This document shows positions 36,199-46,693 of a stretch of 64,000 bases of DNA, piece by piece; position 1 is the first letter of the stretch, and each line of letters opens with the position of its first letter. Position numbers and translations under genes: made by a program. Under the pieces are notes generated by a model. It was not told the DNA's origin and did not search any database. It was given only the letters and a program-made list of their open reading frames with translations. This DNA comes from Gracilibacillus caseinilyticus. Lineage in GTDB: Bacteria; Bacillota; Bacilli; Bacillales; Amphibacillaceae. The stretch is from assembly GCF_022919115.1 (NCBI RefSeq), contig NZ_CP095072.1:1054001-1118000 (forward strand), read 5' to 3'.

Positions 36199-36620
36199 TA
36201 TAATTTGGATTATGTCAATTAGCGTAGAGGTTATTTTGAAATGTTGTTATTGGTATGATACCGCTCCGGCCAACCACTTCTCGCGTCCTGCGAGGCACGG
36301 CTGTTGTTTTAGGCTCTACAACCGATGTAAGAGGTAGTATTTTGAGCGGTCTCCATCAGTGTCCATACTAGATTTTAATCCTATATAATTCTTAGCACAA
36401 CTGCTACTTACTGTTACAAACGCTGTAGAACTTACCTTAAGCGTAGGAAATATGCGGAGATTCCCGTGGGTCAGGTCCGTGTGTGAAGATCCCGCAGGAA
36501 AGAGGTTTTCTTTCCAAGGAAGCTGAACCCGATCCCACAAGACACGGAGCATATTTCTGGAGCAGTGCTAAGCACTTAATAAATGGTAAGACAGTTCCAC
36601 TTTACATAATCCAAATTATA
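36199..36620. repeat. Palindromic intergenic element, copy E
   Basis: 422 bp. Ends are TATAATTTGGATTATGTCAA and, inverted, TTTACATAATCCAAATTATA. TTGG/CCAA replaces the family's ATGG/CCAT at both ends together. It contains GCTCCGGCCAACCACTTC and, further in, CGTAGGAAATATGCGGAGA, an inverted order of the units compared with copy F. An open frame of 78 codons across it (36316-36552) is not a gene. Confidence 0.75.
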
Positions 36621-36654
36621 AGAACCCATAATTTCTTTGTTTAGAAACAAAAAA

Positions 36655-36690
36655 ATAGTATAGAAGCACGTTTCGCCACCTCTATACTAT
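36655..36690 (-). terminator. Terminator of spoVT
   Basis: ATAGTATAGA and TCTATACTAT pair around a 16-nt loop just after spoVT; followed leftwards by seven T residues. Confidence 0.85.
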
Positions 36691-36701
36691 CCTTCTCTCT
36701 A

Positions 36702-37238
36702 CTATTCCATTTGCTTGGCAAGAAAAGTTGCGGCTGTTTGGGCTGCCTTCTTTTCTGCATCTCCGAACTCTTTCGCTTCTTTTGTAAAGATCACCATACA
36801 TCCGATTGGGTCACCGCCAGCTACAATCGGATGAATAAGATAAGCTTCCAAGTCTTCTTCTTTATTTTCAATTATTTCTAGACTGCTCTTGCTTGTTTCC
36901 ATGAACGATTCTCTATTATCCATCATTTGATCGATCTTTTTCGATATATGCTTACTTAAATAATCCTTCTTGGACTCACCTGCTACAGCAATTATTTCAT
37001 CACGATCACTGATGAGAACCGATAAATCTAATGAATCGAATAATGCCTCCGCATACTCCGTTGCAAAATCCCCTAGTTCACTGATTGGTGAATATTTTTT
37101 CAAAATAACTTCACCATCACGATCAACAAAGATCTCTAGCGGATCACCTTCCCGAATCCGGAGCGTCCGGCGAATTTCTTTTGGAATTACTACCCTTCCT
37201 AAATCATCAATACGACGTACAATACCTGTTGCCTTCAT
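36702..37238 (-). CDS. spoVT: Stage V sporulation regulator SpoVT
   Basis: 178 residues from the ATG at 37238 (MKATGIVRRID), preceded by AGAGAGGTAAT; an ATG two codons upstream is the other option. N-terminal AbrB-type swapped-hairpin DNA-binding domain (about 1-50, LGRVVIPKEIRRTLRIREGD), C-terminal GAF-like domain (about 55-178). SpoVT tunes sigma-G-dependent genes in the forespore. Next to mfd as in B. subtilis. Confidence 0.95.
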   Translation of the reverse strand: MKATGIVRRIDDLGRVVIPKEIRRTLRIREGDPLEIFVDRDGEVILKKYSPISELGDFATEYAEALFDSLDLSVLISDRDEIIAVAGESKKDYLSKHISKKIDQMMDNRESFMETSKSSLEIIENKEEDLEAYLIHPIVAGGDPIGCMVIFTKEAKEFGDAEKKAAQTAATFLAKQME

Positions 37239-37370
37239 AATCATATTACCTCTCTTTCTAGATTAAAACATGACAAACCATTATTTCGTATTAGAAATAA
37301 TTATGTTGTAGAGTTAGTATGATTATTTAAAATGGAAACTATACCTTTTTTTCGGTAATTTATTTATCCT

Positions 37371-40300
37371 TTATGCAACCGGCGTTTGTTTCATCTCAGT
37401 TAGAGTCTGAATAAATTCTTCTAACAGCTCATAACGATTGTTATACTGGGATTGATCAAACCTGAATGTTACTTTTAATTTGCGGTCTTCGGTCCCAAGT
37501 TGAATTTGACGCCCATATTGATTGGCAAACTCAAATAATTTAGCTCCGTCAATTTCCTGACTTCTGTCGCCGTCAACCAATACTTCAATTTTTTGTTTTC
37601 GTTCCGTAATGGATTCGATTCTTTCCCGTTTGGACATCATTTTTAACGTCGACACATGGAATAGGTTTGCCACCTCTTCTGGATAATCACCAAAACGATC
37701 AATTAATTCATCACGAAGGTCATGGACATCCTCTTGCGAGTAAATAGCTTGGAATCGTTTATACATATCAATCTTTTGTTTCTCATCCGGAATATATTGA
37801 TCTGGAATATAAGCATCCACTTTCAAGTCTAAATCAACTTCAAATGGCTGCACATCTTCCACTGCTTTGCCTTGTCTTTTCGCTTCTACCGCTTCATTCA
37901 GCATTTGAGAATACATATCGAAACCTACTGAATCGATAAATCCATGCTGTTGCGCCCCTAATATATTACCAGCACCTCGAATCGATAAATCACGCATCGC
38001 AATTTTAAAGCCTGATCCTAACTCGGTAAATTCCTTGATAGCCTGCAATCTCTTCTCGGACACTTCCGTTAGAATTTTATCCTGCTGATAGGTGAAATAC
38101 GCATAAGCAACACGATTGGAACGACCTACTCGTCCGCGCAATTGATAGAGCTGACTAAGTCCCATTTTGTCCGCATCATTGACAATTAACGTATTCACGT
38201 TCGGGATATCCACACCAGTTTCAATAATCGTGGTACTCACTAATACATCTGCCTCTCCTTCTAAGAAAGAAAACATAACATTTTCCAATTCAGATTCATT
38301 CATCTGTCCGTGAGCAACTGTCACACGTGCATCTTCTACAAGCATTTGGATGTCTTGTGCGACCTTATCAATCGATTCGACACGATTGTATAAAAAGAAT
38401 ATTTGACCGCCACGGGACAACTCCCTTTCGATCGCTTCTCTTACTAAAGGTGCATTGTATTCCATGACATAGGTCTGAATTGGGAAACGATTTTCTGGTG
38501 GTGTTTCAATTACAGATAGATCACGCACCCCTAGCATCGACATGTGTAATGTTCGCGGAATAGGTGTCGCTGTTAGTGTAAGGACATCGACATTTGATTT
38601 TAGCTGTTTGATTTTTTCCTTATGCTTCACACCAAATCGTTGCTCTTCGTCAACAATCAGTAATCCTAATTCTTTATATACCACATCTTTAGACAACAAC
38701 CGGTGCGTACCGATCACAATATCGACGGTACCATTTTTTAATCCTTTTAACGTTTCCGTTTGTTGCTTACGTGTTCGGAAGCGGCTGAGTAAACCAATAT
38801 TTATTGGATAATCTTGAAAACGCTCCAATACTGTTTCATAGTGCTGCTGTGCCAGAATGGTCGTCGGAACGAGTATCGCCACTTGTTTCCCATCTGATAT
38901 CGCCTTAAATGCAGCACGGATAGCTACTTCGGTTTTGCCATAGCCAACATCGCCACAAAGCAGGCGATCCATTGGACGTTCTTTCTCCATATCCTGTTTA
39001 ATTTCTTCAATACAACGTAATTGGTCCTCTGTTTCCTGGTATGGGAATGATGCCTCAAAATCACGTTGCATTTCCGTATCTGGAGAAAAAGCATAGCCTT
39101 TGGCAGCTTCTCTTTCTGCGTATAACTTCATCAGATCATCTGCAATGTCTTCTACTTTGGATTGAACTTTTCGTTTTACTTTATTCCAGTCGTTTCCACC
39201 CAGACGGTATAACTTCGGCTCTTTACCTTCAGAGCCTACATATTTCTGAACGAGGTCAATTTGGTCGATTGGTACAAACAGTTTATCGTCACCGGAATAT
39301 TTGAGCAACATAAAATCTTTATGCAATCCGTTCACTGCTAATGTTTCAATACCAATATACCGTCCAATACCATGGTTGGTATGCACGACATAATCGCCAA
39401 CTTGCAGCTCCTGATAGCTTTTAATCCGTTCTGCGTTCGATATTTTTTGTTTGCGTTTTTTTCGTGGAGTTTTTTGCTTAAATAATTCATTCTCGGTAAT
39501 GACCGCCAATTTATGCATTGGTAACTCAAACCCACCACTAACATTGCCAATCGTAATCACAGGCTGCGAAACAGGTAAGGATGGTAATTCCTCACTGATC
39601 ACGGCATTCATTTGGTAATCTTCCAGTACTGACTGAATTTTTTCCATTCTGCTGTGATTTGGTGCCAAAATAATAACGGAGTAATCCGCCTTGCGCCAAC
39701 GCTCCATTTCATTTTGCAATAAATTCATTTGCCCATGAAATTGTTGCATAGCACGGCAAGATAAGTTCACAATATTTGCTGGGTTCGTGTTCGGTATATG
39801 ACGCAAGAATACCGAGAGATACAAACGTTGTTGTTTCATACGTTGCCATGCATCATGCCAGTCAAACGACAATTGTAAGTCTCGTACAGCTTTCCCTCTT
39901 TGGAGATTATCCTTCAGCCATTCTTGTTCTTCATTATCTAAATGTAAGGCTGTTTCCTGGATTCTGCTCATTTCATCCAAAATAACAAACCCGTCTTCTG
40001 GTAAATAGTCTAGTAAACTATAGTTCTCTTCATAGAAAAAGGCGACGTACTTTCTCATATCTTGAAAACGTTCACAATGATTTAGTCGTTCTATGTCAGC
40101 CGTTATCGACTCCGTCAATATTTGCTGATCTGATTTGTTTTTGATTTTTTTCATTGTGTCATGAAGCGATGCTTCCAGCTTCTGTGCTGCTGCAACAAGA
40201 TCATGCTCCTTCAGTAACAATTCCGTTGTTGGATAGATCTTAATCTTGTCTTGCTTCTCTAATGATCGTTGCGATTCCGCATCATAATAACGAATAGAGT

Positions 40301-40904
40301 CAATTTCATCATCAAATAATTCAATACGAATTGGCTGATCTTCCGTAATGGGATAGATATCTAAAATACCTCCACGTAAACTGAATTCTCCAGGGCTTGC
40401 TGTCATATCCTGTCTTACATAACCCATTTCGATTAACTTTGTAAGCGTCTGATCGATATCAATCACTTGATCAAGGGCAACATCCAGCTGGTATTCCTGC
40501 CAGTATGTCATCGGTGGCAACATCCGCTTCAAAGCAGCTACCGGTGCAATCAATATGCCATTATCCTGATTCAACCAATTATTTAAAGCCACGATTCGCT
40601 GACTTAATAATTCTGGACTTGCCACCGCTAATTCAGAGGCCAACAATTCGTTAACAGGATATAAATAAATGTGCTGATCAGCCGAGAATTCCTGCAAGTC
40701 CTCATATAATTGCTGAGCCTGTGATAATTGATGCGTAATGATTATAGACTTCTTTTTCGTTGATTCCTGGATTAACCCAGCAAACATGCTTTTTGCGGAA
40801 CCCGATAAACCTGATACAAGTTGTTCTTTTAAACCGGAGTTAATCCCATCAATAATCGAATAGAAATCATCGCGGTTTTGAAGATATTGCTTTAGTTCAT
40901 ACAT
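37371..40904 (-). CDS. mfd: Transcription-repair coupling factor Mfd
   Basis: 1177 residues from the ATG at 40904, which follows AGGGGG; the open frame continues to 41018 but that part crosses a terminator hairpin (40989-41049) and is not expected to be translated. UvrB-like N-terminal region, RNA-polymerase-interacting CarD-type domain (LQVGDYVVHTNHGIGRYIGI), SF2 translocase with GDVGYGKTEVA, DEEQ and QLRGRVGRSNR, and C-terminal TRCF domain. Removes polymerase stalled at lesions and recruits UvrA. Full length. Confidence 0.97.
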   Translation of the reverse strand: MYELKQYLQNRDDFYSIIDGINSGLKEQLVSGLSGSAKSMFAGLIQESTKKKSIIITHQLSQAQQLYEDLQEFSADQHIYLYPVNELLASELAVASPELLSQRIVALNNWLNQDNGILIAPVAALKRMLPPMTYWQEYQLDVALDQVIDIDQTLTKLIEMGYVRQDMTASPGEFSLRGGILDIYPITEDQPIRIELFDDEIDSIRYYDAESQRSLEKQDKIKIYPTTELLLKEHDLVAAAQKLEASLHDTMKKIKNKSDQQILTESITADIERLNHCERFQDMRKYVAFFYEENYSLLDYLPEDGFVILDEMSRIQETALHLDNEEQEWLKDNLQRGKAVRDLQLSFDWHDAWQRMKQQRLYLSVFLRHIPNTNPANIVNLSCRAMQQFHGQMNLLQNEMERWRKADYSVIILAPNHSRMEKIQSVLEDYQMNAVISEELPSLPVSQPVITIGNVSGGFELPMHKLAVITENELFKQKTPRKKRKQKISNAERIKSYQELQVGDYVVHTNHGIGRYIGIETLAVNGLHKDFMLLKYSGDDKLFVPIDQIDLVQKYVGSEGKEPKLYRLGGNDWNKVKRKVQSKVEDIADDLMKLYAEREAAKGYAFSPDTEMQRDFEASFPYQETEDQLRCIEEIKQDMEKERPMDRLLCGDVGYGKTEVAIRAAFKAISDGKQVAILVPTTILAQQHYETVLERFQDYPINIGLLSRFRTRKQQTETLKGLKNGTVDIVIGTHRLLSKDVVYKELGLLIVDEEQRFGVKHKEKIKQLKSNVDVLTLTATPIPRTLHMSMLGVRDLSVIETPPENRFPIQTYVMEYNAPLVREAIERELSRGGQIFFLYNRVESIDKVAQDIQMLVEDARVTVAHGQMNESELENVMFSFLEGEADVLVSTTIIETGVDIPNVNTLIVNDADKMGLSQLYQLRGRVGRSNRVAYAYFTYQQDKILTEVSEKRLQAIKEFTELGSGFKIAMRDLSIRGAGNILGAQQHGFIDSVGFDMYSQMLNEAVEAKRQGKAVEDVQPFEVDLDLKVDAYIPDQYIPDEKQKIDMYKRFQAIYSQEDVHDLRDELIDRFGDYPEEVANLFHVSTLKMMSKRERIESITERKQKIEVLVDGDRSQEIDGAKLFEFANQYGRQIQLGTEDRKLKVTFRFDQSQYNNRYELLEEFIQTLTEMKQTPVA

Positions 40905-40988
40905 AATGTTCCCCCTAATAATCTTAAAACTAATATATGCACTTAGGATAATTGCCAAACAGCGCAAAATTGAGTTGTCCAAAAAGCC

Positions 40989-41049
40989 TGCTATTACCGC
41001 ACAAATAAATGAATACATGTTACATTCATTTAAAAGAGCGGTAATAGCA
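40989..41049 (-). terminator. Long terminator hairpin between fin and mfd
   Basis: GCTATTACCGC (40990-41000) pairs with GCGGTAATAGC (41038-41048); inside, AAATGAAT pairs with ATTCATTT. Leftwards it ends in GGCTTTTTGG. It can end the pth-fin transcript before mfd. Confidence 0.7.
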
Positions 41050-41081
41050 TCCCCCTTGAGACAACTCTTATTTCAGCTGCA

Positions 41082-41312
41082 TTATTGAATAAAATAATCT
41101 AGTTCATGATATTGTGGATGCTGATCTAATAATTGCTGACAATTCTCACAGATAGACTGTATTGTCATTGGTTGATCAGGCTGATATTGGATAAGCTTTT
41201 CCTTTTCCTCCATTGACAGTACATGCCAGCCGATCTTGTCTAAATTTAACATGTGTGGCTGCAGCCTGCCAATTTCGGTACCACAATGTTTGCATGAATA
41301 TATTAAGGTCAT
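41082..41312 (-). CDS. fin: Anti-sigma-F factor Fin
   Basis: 76 residues from the ATG at 41312, preceded by AAAGGAGG; an upstream ATG at 41354 would include this site in the gene. Two CxxC pairs (CKHC at about 6-9, CENC near 60) give a zinc ribbon. Fin inhibits sigma-F and helps the switch to sigma-G in the forespore. Between pth and mfd as in B. subtilis (yabK). Confidence 0.92.
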   Translation of the reverse strand: MTLIYSCKHCGTEIGRLQPHMLNLDKIGWHVLSMEEKEKLIQYQPDQPMTIQSICENCQQLLDQHPQYHELDYFIQ

Positions 41313-41391
41313 TATTCGCGCCTCCTTTAACGGAAAGGAATCACATTTTAACATTATTTTTGCCGCGAATAATAGAAACTATACATACAAA

Positions 41392-41952
41392 TTATTTATT
41401 GTAATCATTCATAACCTTTTGAAAAGGCTGTGTTACCCATGCTTCCATTGCGTCTGCCGCATGATTAATAGCAGGTTCTAAATCAACTTTTTCCTTATCA
41501 TTGAACTTACCCAATACATAATCGATGACCGTTATCGGTGAAGCTGGTCTTCCAATGCCAAAACGCAGTCGATTAAATTGCTTTGTTCCTAATTGATCGA
41601 TACAGGAACGCACGCCATTATGTCCACCATGGCCGCCAGTTTGCCTTAATCTGATTTTTCCAAGCGGTAAATCCAGATCATCATAGATAACCGTCACTTG
41701 TTCTGGTGTTAAATCGTAAAAGTCCATTAATGGCCGAAGCGACTCACCGGACAAATTCATAAACGTTTGTGGCTCTAACAGGATTATCTTTTCACCTTCG
41801 TATGTTTCGATAGTATAGTGGCCTTTAAACTTCCCTTTGCTTAATTGCCATCCATGGCGATTTAACAATTCATCGACCACCATAAAGCCAACGTTATGTC
41901 GAGTTTCATGATATTTACTTCCTGGATTCCCTAACCCTACGATACATTTCAT
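41392..41952 (-). CDS. pth: Peptidyl-tRNA hydrolase
   Basis: 186 residues. Releases peptides from prematurely dropped peptidyl-tRNAs. Family motifs: VGLGNPGSKYHETRHNVGF (4-22, with the catalytic His), PQTFMNLSGESL, DDLDLPLGKIRLRQTGGHGGHNGVRS. Normal length. Follows ctc, as in B. subtilis (spoVC). Confidence 0.97.
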   Translation of the reverse strand: MKCIVGLGNPGSKYHETRHNVGFMVVDELLNRHGWQLSKGKFKGHYTIETYEGEKIILLEPQTFMNLSGESLRPLMDFYDLTPEQVTVIYDDLDLPLGKIRLRQTGGHGGHNGVRSCIDQLGTKQFNRLRFGIGRPASPITVIDYVLGKFNDKEKVDLEPAINHAADAMEAWVTQPFQKVMNDYNK

Positions 41953-42013
41953 TATAGTTGACTTCCTTTGACTAAATTTTAACTAACTATAGTTTAACAC
42001 AATTTACGGTGAA

Positions 42014-42040
42014 AAGACGCAACTTTTGCAGTTGCGTCTT
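42014..42040 (-). terminator. Terminator of ctc
   Basis: AAGACGCAACT and AGTTGCGTCTT form an 11-bp stem; leftwards TTTTCACC follows, just after ctc. Confidence 0.75.
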
Positions 42041-42045
42041 GATCC

Positions 42046-42681
42046 TTATTCTTCACTATTATCTTCTTTTGTCTCAGATGCACCTTCTGGTTCTTCCGAT
42101 TCCTCAGTCGCCTCTGGTTCTTCTGCTGGCTCTTCATCCGGAACAAGTATCGATACGATGGTCGTCCCTTCATCTTCCAGGATTTCGTAATTCTTGCCTT
42201 CCTTCAAATCGGAAACAAGAATACTATCACCAACATTTAAATCAGCAACTTCTATCGTTATCTGTTCTGGAATATCTTTTGGTTTCGCTCGAAGTGCTAA
42301 TTCATATAATGGCTGCTGTAGCACGCCACCTTCGTTAACTCCAATTGCTTCACCATTCAATACGACAGGAACCTGAACATCCAGTTCTTCTTTCATGTTC
42401 ACCGCATAAAAGTCGGCGTGAACTAATTCGTCTTTCAATGGATCGATTTGGTACTCATGCAGCATTACATCTACTGAATCACCATCGACCAGCAAGGAGA
42501 TAATCGCGTTCTTCCCTTCATCTCTTACTGTTTTTAATAATTCAAGACTATTTACTGCAACTGTTTTAGGATCTACTTGATATCCGTAAATGATCGCAGG
42601 AACTTCTCCTGCTAATCGAATTGCTTTTGTATTTGAAGTACGTAAATCTTCTCTTTTCTTCGCTTCTAATGTTATTGCCAT
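42046..42681 (-). CDS. ctc: General stress protein Ctc (bacterial L25 family)
   Basis: 211 residues from the ATG at 42681, with GGAGGGTG upstream; earlier in-frame codons are not supported. N-terminal L25 beta-barrel binding 5S rRNA (about 1-95), C-terminal TL5-type domain (about 96-185), then an acidic tail very rich in Glu/Pro typical of the family. Ctc binds the ribosome under stress. Usual place between prs and pth. No sigma-B promoter was recognised. Confidence 0.95.
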   Translation of the reverse strand: MAITLEAKKREDLRTSNTKAIRLAGEVPAIIYGYQVDPKTVAVNSLELLKTVRDEGKNAIISLLVDGDSVDVMLHEYQIDPLKDELVHADFYAVNMKEELDVQVPVVLNGEAIGVNEGGVLQQPLYELALRAKPKDIPEQITIEVADLNVGDSILVSDLKEGKNYEILEDEGTTIVSILVPDEEPAEEPEATEESEEPEGASETKEDNSEE

Positions 42682-42776
42682 AGAAATCACCCTCCATAAA
42701 ATAACTGTTACCATTATTTTTCCCTTGAGAGAATGCGACTAAACATTTTTTTTGGAAATGTGAGATAATTTCGTCC

Positions 42777-43724
42777 TTAATCAAATAAAATACTAACGGA
42801 TTGACGTTCGTGAACGCGGATAATAGCTTCACTAATCAATGGTGCTACAGATAGCTGTGTAATTTTATCCAAATGTTTTTCTTCTTGTAGTGGAATCGAA
42901 TTTGTCACCACTAATTCTTTAATATTGGAATGTTCAATACGTTCAATTGCTGGTCCTGATAATACAGGGTGCGTACAGCAGGCATATACTTCGGTTGCCC
43001 CATTTTCGATCAGTGCATTGGCACCTAACGTAATCGTACCTGCTGTATCAATGATATCGTCAATAAGTATCGCTGTTCTTCCTTCGATATTACCGACAAT
43101 ATTCATCACTTCTGCTACATTCGGACGCGGACGACGTTTATCAATGATTGCGATTGGCGCTTTTAACCGGTCTGCTAATTGTCGAGCTCTTGTTACCCCA
43201 CCGTGATCTGGAGATACTACAACAATATCATCCAGTCCTTTTTTACTCCAATAGCTCGAAAGAATTGGTACACCGACTAATTGATCAACCGGAATATCGA
43301 AGAAACCTTGGATTTGTGGAGCATGTAAATCTAACGTAATGACGCGTGTAGCACCAGCTGTCTGTAACAGATCGGCAACAAGTTTTGCTGTGATTGGTTC
43401 ACGAGCACGTGCTTTTCGGTCTTGTCTCGCATACCCGTAATAAGGCATCACAATATTAATGGATTTGGCTGAAGCGCGTTTTAAAGCATCAATCATGATC
43501 AATAATTCCATGATATGCTGGTTTCCAGGTTCACAGGTGGATTGCACAACATACACATCGCAGCCACGAATACTTTCTTCTATATTGATTTGAATTTCAC
43601 CATCACTAAATTTCGTTACCGAGCTTTTTCCTAATTCCACCCCAATGTTGGCTGCAATCTCTTCGGCTAGGCTTGGATTCGAGTTTAATGTAAATACTTT
43701 TAAGGATGAATCCTTATAAGACAT
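42777..43724 (-). CDS. prs: Ribose-phosphate pyrophosphokinase (PRPP synthetase)
   Basis: 315 residues. Makes PRPP from ribose-5-phosphate and ATP for purine, pyrimidine, His and Trp synthesis. Signatures: [51 protein letters not shown], and the PRPP loop [13 protein letters not shown]. Normal length. 27 bp after glmU, probably co-transcribed. Confidence 0.98.
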   Translation of the reverse strand: MSYKDSSLKVFTLNSNPSLAEEIAANIGVELGKSSVTKFSDGEIQINIEESIRGCDVYVVQSTCEPGNQHIMELLIMIDALKRASAKSINIVMPYYGYARQDRKARAREPITAKLVADLLQTAGATRVITLDLHAPQIQGFFDIPVDQLVGVPILSSYWSKKGLDDIVVVSPDHGGVTRARQLADRLKAPIAIIDKRRPRPNVAEVMNIVGNIEGRTAILIDDIIDTAGTITLGANALIENGATEVYACCTHPVLSGPAIERIEHSNIKELVVTNSIPLQEEKHLDKITQLSVAPLISEAIIRVHERQSVSILFD

Positions 43725-43750
43725 TTGTATACCTCCATATAATTGTTGAA

Positions 43751-45115
43751 TTATTTATATTTTTTTGCGTAATCTTCTTTGTTCACTTGTTTAGCTCGGC
43801 CGATAGATAATGCATCTCCAGGAACATCCTCGTGAATGGTCGAACCTGCTGCCACTAATGAGCCCTTCCCGATTGTTACCGGTGCGATCAAATTAGCATT
43901 ACAGCCAATAAACGCGTCATCTTCAATAATGGTTTTAAATTTATTTTTTCCATCATAATTGACGGTAATCGTTCCGCAGCCAATATTGACATTACGACCA
44001 ACTTCGGCATCACCTATGTAACTAAGGTGTGACACCTTACTGTTACTTTCGATTTTTGCTTTTTTAATTTCGACAAAATTTCCTATTTTAGCGTCGTCAC
44101 CAATCGAAGCAGCGGGACGAACATGAGCAAATGGCCCGATTTGGACACGTTGACCGATCGAGCTCGAATTAACCACGCTATGGCGTACAATAGTTTGCTC
44201 TCCGATCTCACAATCGTTTAATTCTGAATTTGGCCCAACAACAGCTTCATTGTGAATCGTTGTGGACCCTTTTAATACACAGCCAGGCTCGATGACAACA
44301 TCGGTACCGATCGTTACATCAGATCCAATGTATGTATTATCTGGATCAATGATAGTAACTCCGTTTCTCATATGTTGCTCATTAATACGTAATTTCATTA
44401 GTTTTTCTGCTTGAGAAAGTGCAACTCGATCATTGACACCGATTGTTTCCGCAAAATCTGCTGTTTGATAGGCTGCGACTTTTTTATTTGCTTTCTGTGC
44501 AATTTCAATCACATCTGGCAAATAGTATTCTCCCTGTGAGTTATCATTCGAAACCTGCTTCAATGCATCAAATAACAATTCATTATCAAAACAATATGTA
44601 CCTGTATTAATTTCCTGAATTGCCTGTTCAGCATCTGTCGCATCTTTTTGTTCAACAATTTTACTTACTTGATTGTCATCATTTCGAACAATTCTTCCGT
44701 ATCCTGCCGGGTTATCAGCATGTGCAGTAAGTATCGTTACAGCTGCTTCCTCTTGTTCATGATGGTCTAATACTGCTTGTAACGTGTCCTTTGTTAGTAA
44801 CGGGGTATCACCACAAACAACAATTGTTGTCCCTTTTTTATCACCTAAAAACTTCTCCGCTTGCTGAACGGCATGGCCAGTTCCAAGCTGTTCTTCCTGA
44901 ATGACGAATTCAGAATCTGTACCTAACTGATCCTGTACCTTCTCAGCACCGAATCCAACTACGGTCGTTATACTTGATAGTTGTAACGCTTTTAATTGAT
45001 CAACTACATGTTGAACCATAGGCTTTCCTAAAACAGGATGAAGTACTTTGTATAGGTTTGATTTCATTCTCGTACCTTTACCAGCTGCTAAAACAACTGC
45101 ATATCGATTAGACAA
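43751..45115 (-). CDS. glmU: Bifunctional GlmU (GlcN-1-P acetyltransferase / UDP-GlcNAc pyrophosphorylase)
   Basis: 454 residues with a TTG start at 45115 (GGAGGG 7 nt upstream), fitting the common start [20 protein letters not shown] codons further up (to 45232) have no ribosome site and would add non-homologous residues. N-terminal nucleotidyltransferase (1-230), then left-handed beta-helix acetyltransferase with hexapeptide repeats (about 250-440). Produces UDP-GlcNAc for peptidoglycan and wall polymers. Between spoVG and prs. Confidence 0.96.
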   Translation of the reverse strand: MSNRYAVVLAAGKGTRMKSNLYKVLHPVLGKPMVQHVVDQLKALQLSSITTVVGFGAEKVQDQLGTDSEFVIQEEQLGTGHAVQQAEKFLGDKKGTTIVVCGDTPLLTKDTLQAVLDHHEQEEAAVTILTAHADNPAGYGRIVRNDDNQVSKIVEQKDATDAEQAIQEINTGTYCFDNELLFDALKQVSNDNSQGEYYLPDVIEIAQKANKKVAAYQTADFAETIGVNDRVALSQAEKLMKLRINEQHMRNGVTIIDPDNTYIGSDVTIGTDVVIEPGCVLKGSTTIHNEAVVGPNSELNDCEIGEQTIVRHSVVNSSSIGQRVQIGPFAHVRPAASIGDDAKIGNFVEIKKAKIESNSKVSHLSYIGDAEVGRNVNIGCGTITVNYDGKNKFKTIIEDDAFIGCNANLIAPVTIGKGSLVAAGSTIHEDVPGDALSIGRAKQVNKEDYAKKYK

Positions 45116-45334
45116 AATCGGTCCCTCCGTTCTTTTGGTGGTAAACATTGAACATGTATAATGTATTTTTATAAATTTGTACAATAATATCCCAATTATG
45201 AATATATACGAAAAATTAGTGATTTTCAACAAAGAAGGATTAAGAAATCATTGGAAGGATAGATTGCTTTCCAATCTATTATGACGGCAAATGCGGGGCT
45301 TTCACAATGTGTCTATTTTATGAATTTTAATAGT

Positions 45335-45367
45335 GAAAAAGCCTAATCGATATGATTAGGCCTTTTT
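45335..45367 (-). terminator. Terminator of spoVG
   Basis: GCCTAATC and GATTAGGC pair around a short loop, with A-run and T-run on either side, directly after spoVG. Confidence 0.85.
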
Positions 45368-45369
45368 CT

Positions 45370-45660
45370 TTAAGAAGCACCTGCTTCTTCATATTCAACT
45401 TCAGCTTCTCCAGCACGTTGATATTCTTCTAAGACAGCGTCTTGAATTTTAGCTCGCGTACCAGAGTTAATCGGATGCGCAATATCTCTAAATTCACCAT
45501 CAGGTGTGCGCTTAGAAGGCATTGCTACAAACATTCCATTGTTTCCATCAATTACTCGAATATCGTGTACTACAAATTCATCATCTAATGTAATGGATGC
45601 GATAGCTCGCATTCTTCCATCGGTATTCACGCGGCGTAATCTCACGTCAGTTACTTCCAT
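45370..45660 (-). CDS. spoVG: RNA-binding regulator SpoVG
   Basis: 96 residues ([60 protein letters not shown]), the near-invariant SpoVG sequence. It binds RNA/DNA and affects septation and sporulation. A sigma-H promoter precedes it (45704-45728). yabJ, normally just upstream, is absent. Confidence 0.97.
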   Translation of the reverse strand: MEVTDVRLRRVNTDGRMRAIASITLDDEFVVHDIRVIDGNNGMFVAMPSKRTPDGEFRDIAHPINSGTRAKIQDAVLEEYQRAGEAEVEYEEAGAS

Positions 45661-45703
45661 TATGTCTCACCACCTTTTCCCTTATTAAGAACTTATTACT
45701 TAA

Positions 45704-45728
45704 ATTCAACAAATTTATGAAAATTCCT
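45704..45728 (-). promoter_or_regulatory. Sigma-H promoter of spoVG
   Basis: AGGAATTT (complement of 45721-45728), 13-nt spacer, GAAT (complement of 45704-45707) fit the sigma-H consensus RnAGGAwww-N11-13-GAAT; spoVG is the classic sigma-H gene. Very AT-rich upstream. Confidence 0.75.
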
Positions 45729-45820
45729 GCTAATTTTTTTAAAAAATTTTCGATTTTTAAATTTTTTTATTGATTTAAATAATATGCGACATAATTCGAT
45801 GATATCTGACGTGATCAAGA

Positions 45821-46639
45821 TTACTTTGCGGCGAAGTAGTTGCCTTTAGTTACTTCAATTTCATGACTGTTAGAGTCAACATTTTTAATTTGAACGAGGG
45901 AAGTATAATCATCTACGACACGATCTTCTTCCTCATCTTCTGCTTCCGCTAAAACACCAATTGCTTTCACATTGGCATCAAACTCCTCTAACAAGCTTTT
46001 CATTCCGTTTATGGTTCCTCCTGCTTTCATGAAATCATCAATAATGCAAACATTTTCACCAGGCTTCAGACTTCTCTTCGAAAGAACCATGGTTTGAATT
46101 TTTTTAGAGGATCCGGAAACATAATTAATACTGACGGTTGATCCCTCTGTTACTTTTGGATCTCGACGAACAATCACTACCGGTACATTCAAAAAGGATG
46201 CTACTGCATAAGCTAGCGGTATTCCCTTCGTAGCAACAGTAACAATTGAATCTATATTCAAACCAGCAAACCGGGAAGCAAATAATCGACCAATATCTCT
46301 CACTGTGTTAGGATTAGCTAGTATATCACTCATAAATAAATAACCACCAGGCAAAAGACGATTAGGGTCTTCTAATTGCTGGCATAAGACATCAATAAAT
46401 GCTTCACTCTTTGCTAATGACACATTAGGAAGGTATTTCACACCACCAGCAGCGCCTGAAACTGACTCTAAATATCCAATTCCATCTTCTTTAAACATGC
46501 GATTAATGATCGACAAATCCTCACTAATAGAAGACTTCGCTGCCCCATACGTATCTGAAAAAAAAGGAAGAGAAATTAATTCCATTGGATGCTCTATTAA
46601 ATAATTGGTCATCGTAACCAGGCGATCACTTCTTTTCAT
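45821..46639 (-). CDS. purR: Purine operon repressor PurR
   Basis: 272 residues: winged-helix DNA-binding N-terminus (about 1-72, KRSDRLVTMTNYLIEHPMEL) and a phosphoribosyltransferase-type domain with the PRPP loop CIIDDFMKAGGTINGM (about 200-215). PRPP relieves repression of pur genes. In the usual place after ispE. Confidence 0.97.
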   Translation of the reverse strand: MKRSDRLVTMTNYLIEHPMELISLPFFSDTYGAAKSSISEDLSIINRMFKEDGIGYLESVSGAAGGVKYLPNVSLAKSEAFIDVLCQQLEDPNRLLPGGYLFMSDILANPNTVRDIGRLFASRFAGLNIDSIVTVATKGIPLAYAVASFLNVPVVIVRRDPKVTEGSTVSINYVSGSSKKIQTMVLSKRSLKPGENVCIIDDFMKAGGTINGMKSLLEEFDANVKAIGVLAEAEDEEEDRVVDDYTSLVQIKNVDSNSHEIEVTKGNYFAAK

Positions 46640-46693
46640 TACTACACCCCAAAATCCGAATATTTTGACGTAAATATAACATTTTATCCGTGT

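Noticed and set aside
36316..36552. Minus-strand open frame of 78 codons in repeat copy E
   Set aside because: Product of the repeat; no ribosome site.
40905..41018. N-terminal extension of Mfd to an upstream ATG
   Set aside because: The extension has no ribosome site, crosses a terminator stem, and the start at 40904 gives the usual Mfd length.
45116..45232. N-terminal extension of GlmU
   Set aside because: Hydrophobic leader unlike any GlmU; TTG at 45115 has a clear GGAGGG site and the normal start sequence.
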